Shown: positions 14,758 to 22,797 of the stretch, in pieces
Numbering within the stretch: the stretch's first letter is position 1
Layout: the number at the start of each line of letters is the position of its first letter
Source of the DNA: Micromonospora lupini str. Lupac 08
Lineage (GTDB): Bacteria; Actinomycetota; Actinomycetes; Mycobacteriales; Micromonosporaceae
NCBI RefSeq assembly: GCF_000297395.2
Contig: NZ_HF570108.1
Span: 6,805,737-6,869,736, forward strand
Length of the DNA: 64,000 nt
Direction of reading: 5' to 3'
Notes under the pieces: model-generated
What the model was told of the DNA's origin: nothing
Database searches by the model: none
What the model saw: the letters and a program-made list of their open reading frames with translations, nothing else
Made by a program: the position numbers and the translations under genes

Positions 14758-15774
14758 TCAGGTGATGTCTCGCCGCCGCATGCTCCAGACCGCGGCACCG
14801 AGGATCACGACCGTCCCGACCACGAGCAGCACCGAGGACTGCTGCCAGGTGATGTCCAGGGTCGGTGGGTTGCACTCCCCGCTGTAGTTGAAGTTGCAGG
14901 AGTCGTAGTCCTGCAGGGTCACCTTCTTGGTCATCCAGGCCAGCAGGTAGGTGGGGAGCAGCCACGCCTCGGCCCACTGCACGCTTGCCATCTCCAGCAG
15001 GATGCCCAGGCCGAACTGGAAGACCACCATCACCGCGACCACGCCGCCGAGGGCCATCGCGGTGTGTCGGCCCAGGGAGGCCAGCGCGAACCCGATGGTG
15101 GTGAGCACGAGCACCAGCGCCACGCCGCGCAGCCCGGTCAGCGCGAACGACTGCCAGACGCCCGAGGTCACCTTCTCGGTGCTGCCCCGGAAGCTGGCCA
15201 CCGCCCAGAACCCGGCGAACCAGAGCACCGCGGCGGGCAGCGTCACCGCCAGGATGCCGGTGAGCAGCGCGGCCAGCTTGGTGAACAGCACGGTGAGCCG
15301 CTTCGGTCGCCAGAGCAGCAGGTTCATCATGCCGCCGGTGCTCCACTCGGCGCCGACGAAGGACGCGCCGACGATGAACCCGACCAGGGCGAGGATCGCC
15401 GCGAACGGGATGAGCGTCGCGTCGAACGTCTCGCGGAAGTTGAACGTCGAGGGCAGGAACCACTTCGCGTCGATCTGCTCCCGCGACGGGGGCGAGATCA
15501 CCGAGCAGTCGTCGGGGTAGCGGCCGTCGTTCGGCGTACCGGCCGCCTTGGCCTGCTCGCAGTTGACCCGTTCCTGCTCGGCCCAGCGCACCTGTTCCTG
15601 GTACTGCTGGTCGGCCTGGCGCTCGGCCTTGGCGAGCTGACCGGCGTCGATCTTCTGGTTGGTGAAGAACACACCGACCACCACCGCGGCCAGCACCAGC
15701 AGGCCGAGCAGCGTCATGTAGCGGCTGAAGCGCCGCTTGGTCAGTCGGCGAAACTCAGTCCGAAAGAGGCTCAC
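14758..15774 (-). CDS. ABC-2 type transporter permease
   Basis: This is a permease of about 338 residues with six predicted helices. The first follows a basic N-terminus; after it come about 90 extracytoplasmic residues rich in Gln/Glu with two Cys (N-C-E-Q and D-D-C-S) that may form a disulfide. The rest of the ABC-2 fold follows (F-V-G-A-E-W-S-T-G-G-M-M-N-L-L-L-W-R-P is the typical coupling segment). It is translationally coupled to the ATPase gene: GTG 15774 overlaps its stop (GTGA) and GGAGGAGG sits upstream. GTG 15783 is the alternative. The substrate is unknown. Confidence 0.87.
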   Translation of the reverse strand: MSLFRTEFRRLTKRRFSRYMTLLGLLVLAAVVVGVFFTNQKIDAGQLAKAERQADQQYQEQVRWAEQERVNCEQAKAAGTPNDGRYPDDCSVISPPSREQIDAKWFLPSTFNFRETFDATLIPFAAILALVGFIVGASFVGAEWSTGGMMNLLLWRPKRLTVLFTKLAALLTGILAVTLPAAVLWFAGFWAVASFRGSTEKVTSGVWQSFALTGLRGVALVLVLTTIGFALASLGRHTAMALGGVVAVMVVFQFGLGILLEMASVQWAEAWLLPTYLLAWMTKKVTLQDYDSCNFNYSGECNPPTLDITWQQSSVLLVVGTVVILGAAVWSMRRRDIT

Positions 15775-16781
15775 GCGCCCCACCCTCCTCCGGTGGCGCC
15801 GGGCTGACCCGTCCCACCGACCTTCATGGACTCGTCGACCTGGCGGGCCTGGCCGGGGACCGGCGCAGTGGCGGTCAGTTCGAGGAAGACGCTCTCCAGG
15901 TCGACCGCGATCGGGGCCAGCTCGCTGACGTACAGGTTCTGCTCGGCGAGCAGCCGGGTCACCGTGGCCGGCTTGTCGACGCCGGTAAGCATCAGGTGGT
16001 CCGGATGCCCGGCGACCCGGACCCCGGCCCGGGTGAGGGCCTCGGTTGCCGCCGGCAGGTCGCTGACCGCCTCCAGGCGGACCCGGACGGCGCCGGACGA
16101 GTGCTGGGCGAGCACCTCGTCGACCGGGCCGAAGGCGACCCGACGGCCGAGCGAGATGATCGTGACCGAGTCGCAGATCAGCTGGATCTCACCGAGGATG
16201 TGGCTGGACAGCAGCACGGTCATCCCGGATTCGGCGAGCGTCCGCATCAGCGTCCGCATCTCCCGGATGCCGCCCGGGTCGAGGCCGTTGGCCGGCTCGT
16301 CGAGGATGAGCAGCTTCGGGTTCTTCAACAGGGCGGACGCGACGGCGAGCCGCTGCTTCATGCCCAGCGAGTACGTCTTGACACGCTCGCCGGCCCGGTC
16401 GCGCAGCCCGACCAGTTCCAGCACCTCGTCGACGCGCGTGGCGGGCACCTCGCCGGCCCCGGCCAGCAGGGACAGCGTGTCCCGTGCCGAGAAGTGCGGG
16501 AAGAACTGCGGGCTCTCCACGATCGCGCCGACCTGGCCGGCGACGGTGGGCAGCGCTGCGGGAACCTCGTGCCCGAGCAGGGTCATCCGGCCGCCGTCGG
16601 GCCGGATCAGGCCGAGCAGCGTACGCAGCGTGGTGGTCTTGCCGGACCCGTTGGGACCCAGGAAGCCGTGCACCTGCCCCGCGTCGACCCGCATGTCGAA
16701 GCCGTCGAGCGCATTGCGGGTGCCGCGTCGACGACTCTTGTACGTCTTACGTAGACCTTCGATCTCCAGGACAGCTGGCAA
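15771..16781 (-). CDS. ABC transporter ATP-binding protein
   Basis: This 336-residue ATPase pairs with the permease gene it overlaps. Motifs are Walker A GPNGSGKTT (about residue 41), Q-loop region V-E-S-P-Q-F-F, signature Y-S-L-G-M-K-Q-R-L, Walker B L-L-I-L-D-E-P-A-N-G-L-D-P and H-loop S-S-H. A C-terminal extension of about 100 residues is typical of DrrA/NatA/bacitracin-type exporters. TTG 16781 is chosen because GGAGG (16788-16792) lies six bases upstream and the protein then begins just ahead of the first strand. The promoter region holds two copies of an ATAC...GTATGCA element. Confidence 0.9.
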   Translation of the reverse strand: MPAVLEIEGLRKTYKSRRRGTRNALDGFDMRVDAGQVHGFLGPNGSGKTTTLRTLLGLIRPDGGRMTLLGHEVPAALPTVAGQVGAIVESPQFFPHFSARDTLSLLAGAGEVPATRVDEVLELVGLRDRAGERVKTYSLGMKQRLAVASALLKNPKLLILDEPANGLDPGGIREMRTLMRTLAESGMTVLLSSHILGEIQLICDSVTIISLGRRVAFGPVDEVLAQHSSGAVRVRLEAVSDLPAATEALTRAGVRVAGHPDHLMLTGVDKPATVTRLLAEQNLYVSELAPIAVDLESVFLELTATAPVPGQARQVDESMKVGGTGQPGATGGGWGA

Positions 16782-16820
16782 GCTGCACCTCCCCCGATGG
16801 TGGGCGTGACAGCCGACACC

Positions 16821-16858
16821 ATACGCGGTATGCAGCGCCGCGCAATACCGGGTATGCA
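16821..16858. promoter_or_regulatory. Two direct copies of ATAC-NNG-GTATGCA upstream of the ABC exporter
   Basis: ATACGCGGTATGCA (16821-16834) and ATACCGGGTATGCA (16845-16858) differ at two positions and lie 24 bases apart, each containing an ATAC...GTAT palindrome. They sit 40-77 bases upstream of the ATPase start. They look like tandem operator sites, for example for a GntR- or TetR-type repressor encoded elsewhere. Confidence 0.45.
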
Positions 16859-16869
16859 TCGACACGCGG

Positions 16870-16888
16870 GTCGATGCGTTTCATCGAC
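16870..16888 (-). terminator. Short hairpin after the DeoR gene
   Basis: GTCGATG (16870-16876) and CATCGAC (16882-16888) form a 7-base stem with a 5-base loop, 13 bases beyond the DeoR stop codon. It is small, so the terminator call is tentative. Confidence 0.35.
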
Positions 16889-16901
16889 GGAGCGTGACGA
16901 C

Positions 16902-17687
16902 TCAGGCGCAGACGACCTGCACGCCTGCCGCCCGGAAGGCGTCCACCACCTCCGGGTCGGCCCCGGAATCGGTAACAAGCGTCTCGACGCGCTCGACCGG
17001 GCAGATCCGGGCGAAGGCGTGACCGCCCAACTTGGACGAGTCCGCGATGATGACGACGCGCTTGGCACGGGCCACCATCAGGTTGTTCATGGCCGCCTCG
17101 CCCTCGTGGTGGGCGGCGGCGCCGAGCTGCGGGTCGATCGCGTCCACGCCGAGCAACGCGACGTCCAGGGTGACCTCACGCAGCAGCGCGCCGCCCAGCG
17201 GGCCGACCAGCTCGAACGACTTCGGGCGCACCACCCCGCCGGCCACCACCACCTTCATCCGGGACCGGACGAGCAGCTCGTTGGCGATGTTCAGCGCGTT
17301 GGTCACCACGGTGAGCTGGGCGCCCTCGGCGCTGGTGTTCAGGTCCGGTCGGACGGCGAGGGCCCGGGCCACCTCCGTGCTGGTGGTGCCACCGTTCAGG
17401 CCGACCACGGTGCCCGGCGTGACGAGCGCCGCGGCGGCCGCCCCGATCCGCTGCTTCTCGGCCGAGTGCTTGGCCGTCTTGTAGCGCAGCGGCAGGTCGT
17501 ACGAGACGCCGTTGGCGACCGCGCCACCCCGGGTCCTGGTGATCATCTGCTGCTGGGCGAGCTGGTCGAAGTCGCGCCGGATGGTGGCCTGGGAGACGTC
17601 CAGCCGCTCGGCGGCCGCCTCGACGCTGACCCGGCCGTTGTCGGTGAGCATCTCCAGCAGGGCGTTCCATCTGGCGTACCGGTCCAC
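16902..17687 (-). CDS. DeoR/GlpR-family repressor of the amino-sugar operon
   Basis: This 261-residue regulator has an N-terminal DeoR winged helix-turn-helix (R-V-S-V-E-A-A-A-E-R-L-D-V-S-Q-A-T-I-R-R-D-F-D, about 18-40) and a C-terminal sugar-phosphate-sensing domain (N-G-G-T-T-S-T-E-V-A near 105, then G-V-D-A-I-D, which binds phosphosugars in the family). It is divergent from SIS-ROK-nagA, and the intergenic region contains six copies of a TGCGCGAA-like half-site, so it very probably represses that operon and itself, released by a phosphorylated amino sugar (inference). GTG 17687 is chosen because GGGAGG lies just upstream; other GTG codons reach to 17738. Confidence 0.88.
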   Translation of the reverse strand: MDRYARWNALLEMLTDNGRVSVEAAAERLDVSQATIRRDFDQLAQQQMITRTRGGAVANGVSYDLPLRYKTAKHSAEKQRIGAAAAALVTPGTVVGLNGGTTSTEVARALAVRPDLNTSAEGAQLTVVTNALNIANELLVRSRMKVVVAGGVVRPKSFELVGPLGGALLREVTLDVALLGVDAIDPQLGAAAHHEGEAAMNNLMVARAKRVVIIADSSKLGGHAFARICPVERVETLVTDSGADPEVVDAFRAAGVQVVCA

Positions 17688-17741
17688 CTCGGGGGTCCTC
17701 CCAGTAACTGCACGCTCGGTGATTGATTGCGTGCACACTAG

Positions 17742-17861
17742 TGCGCGAAACTAGCCTGGCGCAAAAGGCTGTTCTGCGCGATCGGCCGGTCGGTTGCCAC
17801 GGCCACCCCGCTTCGCGCAGAATAACGCGCGAAATACGGGTGTAACGCGCCGTATTGCGCA
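17742..17861. promoter_or_regulatory. Operator cluster: six TGCGC(G/A)A half-sites between DeoR and SIS genes
   Basis: Related 8-base words occur at 17742-17750 (TGCGCGAAA), 17757-17766 (TGGCGCAAAA), 17775-17782 (TGCGCGAT), 17812-17819 (TTCGCGCA, opposite strand), 17825-17834 (ACGCGCGAAA) and 17855-17861 (TTGCGCA, opposite strand). The fourth and fifth make a perfect 7-base inverted repeat with an 8-base spacer (17812-17833). Multiple half-sites in both orientations are typical of DeoR-family operators. Confidence 0.65.
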
Positions 17862-17888
17862 GACAGGTCGGCCCGGCGAGGAGTTCCC

Positions 17889-18818
17889 ATGGCGTACGTG
17901 GACGCGGAGATCGCGAGCCAGCCCGACTGCTGGCGGGAGGCCGCCGAGCTGTCCGCCTTCGTACGCGACGACCTCCCGCGCCCCGGCGAGCGGGTCGCCG
18001 TCGTCGGTTGCGGCACGTCGTGGTTCATGGCGATGGCGTACGCCGCCCGCCGCGAACAGGCCGGCCAGGGCGAGACCGACGCGTTCCAGGCGTCCGAGTT
18101 CCCCGCCGGCCGCCGCTACGACCGGCTGATCGCGATCACCCGCTCCGGCACCACCACCGAGGTGCTGGAGCTGCTCGCCGCGCTGCGCGGTCGTACGCCC
18201 ACCACAGTCATCGTGGGCGACCCGGCGTCCCCGGCGGTCGAGCTGGCCGGCGCCACCGTGGCCCTGCCCTTCGCCGACGAGCGGTCGGTGGTGCAGACCC
18301 GCTTCGCGACGACCGCGCTGGCCCTGCTCCGGGCACACCTCGGCGACCCGGTGACCGCGCTCGCCGCCGACGCCGAGGTGGCGGTGCGCTCACCGCTGCC
18401 GATCGACCCGGCCACCATCGGGCAGGCCACCTTCCTCGGTCGTGGCTGGACGGTCGGCCTCGCCCAGGAGGCCGCACTGAAGTGCCGTGAGGCGGCCACC
18501 TTCTGGGCCGAGGCGTACCCGGCGATGGACTACCGGCACGGCCCCATCTCGATCGCCGCACCCGGCCGGCTGGTCTGGGCGTTCGGCGAGCTGCCCGAGG
18601 GGCTGCCCGAGGACGTGGCCGCCACCGGCGCCGCCTTCGTGCACAGCCGTACGCACGGCTGGCGCACGGTGCTCGGCAGCTGGTCCGCCGGTCGCACCCC
18701 GGTCGACCCGATGGCCGACCTGATCCTGGCCCAGCGCTTCGCGGTCGCACTGGCGACCAGCCGGGGCCTCGACCCGGACGCGCCCCGACACCTCAGCCGG
18801 TCCGTGGTGCTGGCGTGA
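17889..18818 (+). CDS. SIS-domain amino-sugar-phosphate isomerase/deaminase-like protein
   Basis: This 309-residue protein has the double SIS fold of the GlmS isomerase half and AgaS: the first SIS domain shows V-V-G-C-G-T-S-W and I-T-R-S-G-T-T-T-E-V, and the second L-G-R-G-W-T-V-G-L-A-Q-E-A-A-L-K-C-R-E-A. An E-A-Y-P-A-M-D-Y-R-H-G-P motif carries the conserved catalytic-region Glu/His. No glutaminase domain is present, so it is not GlmS itself; glucosamine-6-phosphate or galactosamine-6-phosphate deaminase/isomerase is likely. GGCGAGGAG precedes ATG 17889. It overlaps the ROK gene as GTGA and heads the operon. Confidence 0.87.
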   Translation: MAYVDAEIASQPDCWREAAELSAFVRDDLPRPGERVAVVGCGTSWFMAMAYAARREQAGQGETDAFQASEFPAGRRYDRLIAITRSGTTTEVLELLAALRGRTPTTVIVGDPASPAVELAGATVALPFADERSVVQTRFATTALALLRAHLGDPVTALAADAEVAVRSPLPIDPATIGQATFLGRGWTVGLAQEAALKCREAATFWAEAYPAMDYRHGPISIAAPGRLVWAFGELPEGLPEDVAATGAAFVHSRTHGWRTVLGSWSAGRTPVDPMADLILAQRFAVALATSRGLDPDAPRHLSRSVVLA

Positions 18819-19831
18819 GCGACCGGGTGGTCGTGGCGCTGGACGTCGGCGGCACCGGCATGAAGTGCGCCCTGGTCCGGCCGGACGGCGTCGCCGTACG
18901 CACCGAACGGCACCCCACCGACGCCGCGCGCGGCCCGGCAGCCGTGGTCGACACCATTCTCGACGTGGCACAGGGGCTGATCGCCAAGGCCCGCGCCGAC
19001 GGTCTCACCCCCGTCGCGATCGGCATCGCCGTCCCCGGGGTGGTGGACGAGGCGCGCGGGGTCGCGGTCTGGTCGGCGAACGTGGGCTTCCGGGACGTAC
19101 CGCTGCGGGACCTGGCGGTGACGCGGCTCGGGCTGCCCACCGCGCTCGGCCACGACGTGCGCGTCGGTGGTCTCGCCGAGGCCCGGCTCGGCGCCGGACG
19201 CGGCGCCGACCACGTGCTCTTCGTGGCGATCGGCACCGGCATCGCCGCCGCGCACGTCGTCGACGGCGTGGCCGGCGTCGGCGCGCACGGCGCTGCCGGG
19301 GAGATCGGCCACATCATGGTGCGTCCCGACGGCCCGCGCTGCGGCTGCGGACGACCCGGTTGCCTGGAGGCGGTCGCCTCCGCCGCCGCGATCGGCCGCC
19401 GCTACGGCGAGCTCGCCGGCGACGGGCGGGGGGACGCCGCGTCCTCGGCCCAGGGCCCGGAGCAGAGCCCCGGTGCTGCCGTGACGGCAGCCGTGGTGGC
19501 CGAGCGGGCCGCCGCCGGTGAACCCCTCGCCGTCCAGGTCTGGCAGGAGGCGGTCGACGCCCTCGCCGACGGCCTGGCGACCGGGCAGGCGCTGTTCGAC
19601 GTGTCGACGATCGTGCTCGGCGGTGGCCTGGCCCAGGCAGGCGACGGGCTGCTCGGCCCGCTGCGGGCGGCGCTGCACGAGCGGATGACCTTCCACCGGG
19701 AGCCGCGGCTGGTAGCGGCGGCCCTCGGTGACGAGGCGGGCTGCCTCGGCGCCGCCCTGCTCGCGCTGGACGCCGCGGGCGTCCGTGCCACGGACGCCGC
19801 CCGCGTCCCCGACCATCAGGAGGAGCGATGA
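18815..19831 (+). CDS. ROK-family sugar kinase
   Basis: This 338-residue kinase has the ROK phosphate-binding start D-V-G-G-T-G-M-K (residues 10-17), the G-I-A-V-P-G strand, the A-I-G-T-G-I-A loop, the E-I-G-H-I segment and the zinc signature C-G-C-G-R-P-G-C-L-E (about 171-180). With NagA and a SIS enzyme next to it, N-acetylglucosamine or a related N-acetylhexosamine is the expected substrate, though ROK proteins also take glucose. No HTH domain is present, so it is an enzyme rather than a NagC-type repressor. GTG 18815 overlaps the SIS stop, and its own stop overlaps nagA (ATGA). Confidence 0.9.
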   Translation: MSDRVVVALDVGGTGMKCALVRPDGVAVRTERHPTDAARGPAAVVDTILDVAQGLIAKARADGLTPVAIGIAVPGVVDEARGVAVWSANVGFRDVPLRDLAVTRLGLPTALGHDVRVGGLAEARLGAGRGADHVLFVAIGTGIAAAHVVDGVAGVGAHGAAGEIGHIMVRPDGPRCGCGRPGCLEAVASAAAIGRRYGELAGDGRGDAASSAQGPEQSPGAAVTAAVVAERAAAGEPLAVQVWQEAVDALADGLATGQALFDVSTIVLGGGLAQAGDGLLGPLRAALHERMTFHREPRLVAAALGDEAGCLGAALLALDAAGVRATDAARVPDHQEER

Positions 19832-20937
19832 CCGTACGGGTGAACGGCCGAGTGGTGACCCCGACGGGTGTCATCCGGCAGGGCTGCGTCGAGTGGGACG
19901 GCGACCGGATCACCGCCGTGGCCGAATATCCGTCGGTCCGCGACGGACACTGGATCCTCCCGGGCTTCGTCGACATGCACACCCACGGCGGCGGCGGGCA
20001 CACCTTCACCACCGGCGACGCCGACCAGGCCCGTGCGGCGGCCGGCTTCCACCTGGGGCACGGCACCACCACGCTGCTGGCCAGTCTGGTCAGTGCGCCC
20101 TTTCCGGTGATGCGCTCGGCCACCGAGGCGTTCGCGCCGCTGGTCGAGGAGGGCGTGCTGGCGGGCGTCCACTTCGAGGGCCCCTACCTCTCCGCCGCCC
20201 GCTGCGGCGCGCAGAACCCGGAGTACCTGCGCGACCCGTCCACTGACGAGCTGACCGAGCTGATCGAGCTGGGTCGGGGCGCGATCCGCATGGTCACCCT
20301 CGCCCCGGAACGCGACGGCGCGCTGGAGGCGATCAAGCTGCTCACCAGCCACCGCGTGGTGGCGGCCGTGGGCCACACCGACGCCACCTACGAGCAGACC
20401 CGCGCCGCGATCGCGGCCGGCGCGAGCGTGGGTACGCACCTGTTCAACGGCATGCGGCCCGTGCACCACCGCGAGCCCGGCCCGGTGGTGGCCCTGCTCG
20501 ACGCGCCCACCGTGATCTGCGAACTGGTCGCCGACGGGGTGCACCTGCACAACGGCATCCTGACCTTCACCACCGCGACCGCCGGCCCCGACCGGGCCGC
20601 GCTGATCACCGACGCGATGGCCGCCGCCGGGATGGCCGACGGTGAGTACGAGTTGGGCGGCCAGGCCGTCACGGTGACCGACGGCGTGGCCCGCCTCGCC
20701 CGCGACGGCGCGATCGCCGGCAGCACGCTGACAATGGACGCGGCGCTGCGGCACGCCGTGGACGCCGGGATTCCGATTGCCGACGCCGCCCGGATGGTGG
20801 CAACCACCCCGGCCCGCGCCATCGGCCTGGGCGACCGGGTCGGCGCCCTCCAGGTCGGCCTCCGCGCCGACCTGGTCGTGCTCGACGACGACCTCAACGT
20901 GGTGCGGGTGCTGCGCGGAGGCTCCTGGGTGGAGTGA
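19828..20937 (+). CDS. nagA: N-acetylglucosamine-6-phosphate deacetylase
   Basis: This 369-residue amidohydrolase removes acetate from N-acetylglucosamine-6-phosphate. Metal and catalytic marks are G-F-V-D-M-H-T-H-G (about 49-57), H-F-E-G-P-Y (metal Glu, about 114), V-G-H-T-D-A (His, about 183), G-T-H-L-F-N-G-M (His, about 205) and L-I-T-D-A-M (catalytic Asp, about 272). It closes a coupled DeoR-controlled SIS-ROK-nagA set converting N-acetylated amino sugars to a fructose-6-phosphate precursor. GGAGGAG lies at 19819-19825 before ATG 19828. A 13-bp tandem repeat begins five bases after its stop. Confidence 0.93.
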   Translation: MTVRVNGRVVTPTGVIRQGCVEWDGDRITAVAEYPSVRDGHWILPGFVDMHTHGGGGHTFTTGDADQARAAAGFHLGHGTTTLLASLVSAPFPVMRSATEAFAPLVEEGVLAGVHFEGPYLSAARCGAQNPEYLRDPSTDELTELIELGRGAIRMVTLAPERDGALEAIKLLTSHRVVAAVGHTDATYEQTRAAIAAGASVGTHLFNGMRPVHHREPGPVVALLDAPTVICELVADGVHLHNGILTFTTATAGPDRAALITDAMAAAGMADGEYELGGQAVTVTDGVARLARDGAIAGSTLTMDAALRHAVDAGIPIADAARMVATTPARAIGLGDRVGALQVGLRADLVVLDDDLNVVRVLRGGSWVE

Positions 20938-20941
20938 CCGG

Positions 20942-21045
20942 GCGCGGTGGCCAGGCGCGGTGGCCAGGCGCGGTGGCCAGGCGCGGTGGCCAGGCGCGGT
21001 GGCCAGGCGCGGTGGCTAGGGGCGGTGGCTAGGGGCGGGTGGCCG
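20942..21045. repeat. 13-bp minisatellite after nagA
   Basis: Five exact copies of GCGCGGTGGCCAG begin at 20942, 20955, 20968, 20981 and 20994, followed by two diverged copies (GCGCGGTGGCTAG at 21007, GGGCGGTGGCTAG at 21020) and a partial one. The period of 13 is not a codon multiple, which speaks against coding. This is the start of a 546-base gene-free stretch (20938-21483). Confidence 0.9.
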
Positions 21046-21096
21046 GGCGGTGACCGTTACCCGTCGCTACCCCGGTCCGACCCGGACTTCGCTGGC

Positions 21097-21318
21097 CCTT
21101 TGGAGCTGATTAGCTCAACGACATCGGCGCGGCCCAGAGGACCTCGGCGGAGAAGCCGAGGGACAGAGCGAGGGAGTAGGACAAGGCAGAGGGGCGGGAC
21201 CGAGCGCCGAACGCCCGCAGCGATGAACGGTGCGGCCGGGGTGCGGGCGGCAGGTACAGGCCAGCCGATCAACGCCATGTCACGGGGACCGATTCGTTCG
21301 CGACATCAGCTCCAAAGG
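21097..21318. repeat. Inverted pair of ATCAGCTCCAAAGG
   Basis: CCTTTGGAGCTGAT (21097-21110) and its exact reverse complement ATCAGCTCCAAAGG (21305-21318) flank about 194 bases without a convincing gene. A third copy of the 14-mer occurs at 58449-58462, in the leader of a small Cys-rich protein gene. The copies may belong to a dispersed intergenic element. Confidence 0.6.
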
Positions 21319-21410
21319 ACGCGACCACCTCCTCCTTCGCTCTCCGCCGGGCACCAGCAAACGCCGAGAGCCACCGAGCAGGGAGCACCGAGCACGGAGC
21401 ACCGAGCACC

Positions 21411-21471
21411 AGCGGACGCCGGGCGCCAGCGGACGCCGGGCGCCAGCGGACGCCGGGCGCCAGCGGACGCC
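21411..21471. repeat. 17-bp minisatellite downstream of the DUF4032 gene
   Basis: AGCGGACGCC recurs at 21411, 21428, 21445 and 21462, each time separated by GGGCGCC, giving a perfect 17-base period. It is preceded by a looser array of GAGCACC-type words (21376-21410). It ends 12 bases before the DUF4032 stop codon. Confidence 0.85.
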
Positions 21472-21483
21472 GAGAACCCCGGG

Positions 21484-22707
21484 TCAGCCCAGGGCGGGGA
21501 CGTCGACGCCGAGCACGGCCTGCTCGTCGGGACGGTGCACAAGCACGTCGGCCAGGTACGACTGCACGGCGGGCGCCATTCCGACGTCCCGGCCGGCCTG
21601 CTCGGAGAGCAGCCACTTGTGCTCGATGATCTGCGCGAACAGCTCCTGCGGCTCCAGCTTGCGGCGCAGGTTCGCGGGCACGGCCCGGACCACCGGCTCG
21701 AAGACCTCGGTGAGCCAGCGGTGCGCGGCCTGCTGCTCGTCGGTCAGGTCGCTCTCCGCCCGGTACGCGTCCAGGTCGTTGAGCAGCTTGCGGGCCTGGT
21801 TCTCCTCGGCGTCCAGACCGGTGAGCCGCAGCAGCCGCCGGGTGTGGTAGCCGGCGTCGACCACCTTCGGCCGCACCAGGTAGCGCCCGTCGTCGATTGT
21901 CGACATGGCGACCTCGGCCACGTCGAAGCCCAGCTCGTTGAGCCGGCGGATGCGGCCCTCGATGTCGTGCCGGGCCTCCCGCTCGACCGCCTGCTCGTAG
22001 GTGATCTCGTGCCAGAGCCGCTCGTAGCGCTGCACGACCTCCTCGCAGACCACCTCCGGGTCGATGGACTCGTGCAGCAGGCCGGCGGCCTGCAGATCCA
22101 GCGCCTCGCCGAAGATGTTCACCCGGGCGATCTCCAGGTCCTCGCCGCGCTGCCCGTTGGAGAGCGAGGTGTGCAGGGCGCCCGTCTCCGCGTCGACCAG
22201 GTAGGCGGCGAACGCACCCGCGTCCCGGCGGAACAGCGTGTTGGACAGCGAGCAGTCGCCCCAGAAGAAGCCGGTCAGGTGCATCCGCACGATCAGGGCG
22301 GCGAGCGCGTCGAGCAGCCGGCTCATCGTCTCCGGTCGCAGGGTGTGCGAGAAGAGCGCCCGGTACGGAAGCGAGAACTGGAGGTGCCGGGTGATCAGCA
22401 CCGATTCGAGGGGCTCGCCGTCCTCGGTCTGCCGGTCGGCGACGACCGCCACCGCCTCGACCGACGGGAAGTCGATGCGCTCCAGGGCCCGGAGCAGGTC
22501 GTACTCCCGCTCGGCGATCCGCTCGCGGGTCTCCTTGAACGCGTACACGTAGTCGCCCAAGCGGACAAAGCGGACGATGTGCCGGGAGATGCCCTGGGGC
22601 AGGGCCACCAGGTGTTGGGCAGGCCACTCCTCCAGCGGTGTCGACCAGGGCAGGTCGAGCAGCGCCGGGTCCACGAGGGCAGACGTGATCCGCACGGGCA
22701 CAAGCAT
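21484..22707 (-). CDS. DUF4032 domain protein with kinase-like N-terminus
   Basis: This 407-residue soluble protein combines an N-terminal phosphotransferase-like region (Y-A-F-K-E-T early, V-R-M-H-L-T-G-F-F-W-G-D-C-S-L-S-N-T resembling a catalytic H-x-D/G-D-x-x-x-x-N loop, then A-Y-L-V-D-A-E-T resembling a DFG-type metal loop) with the DUF4032 domain that follows. The family is conserved in actinobacteria and often noted as lipopolysaccharide-kinase-like; its substrate is not known. ATG 22707 is the natural start. It stands alone on its strand and is divergent from the PAP2 gene. Confidence 0.85.
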   Translation of the reverse strand: MLVPVRITSALVDPALLDLPWSTPLEEWPAQHLVALPQGISRHIVRFVRLGDYVYAFKETRERIAEREYDLLRALERIDFPSVEAVAVVADRQTEDGEPLESVLITRHLQFSLPYRALFSHTLRPETMSRLLDALAALIVRMHLTGFFWGDCSLSNTLFRRDAGAFAAYLVDAETGALHTSLSNGQRGEDLEIARVNIFGEALDLQAAGLLHESIDPEVVCEEVVQRYERLWHEITYEQAVEREARHDIEGRIRRLNELGFDVAEVAMSTIDDGRYLVRPKVVDAGYHTRRLLRLTGLDAEENQARKLLNDLDAYRAESDLTDEQQAAHRWLTEVFEPVVRAVPANLRRKLEPQELFAQIIEHKWLLSEQAGRDVGMAPAVQSYLADVLVHRPDEQAVLGVDVPALG

Positions 22708-22797
22708 GACGGGTCGCCCCCCGTATCCGCCTCACATCGTGGCTGGGCCCACAGCGCCGCACACCCCGGCCTCGCGTCGGCCCGGTAGCGTGGTCGC

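Noticed and set aside
17688..17888. DasR-type GlcNAc operator
   Set aside because: No ACTGGTCTAGACCACT-like word; the repeats fit a DeoR site better.
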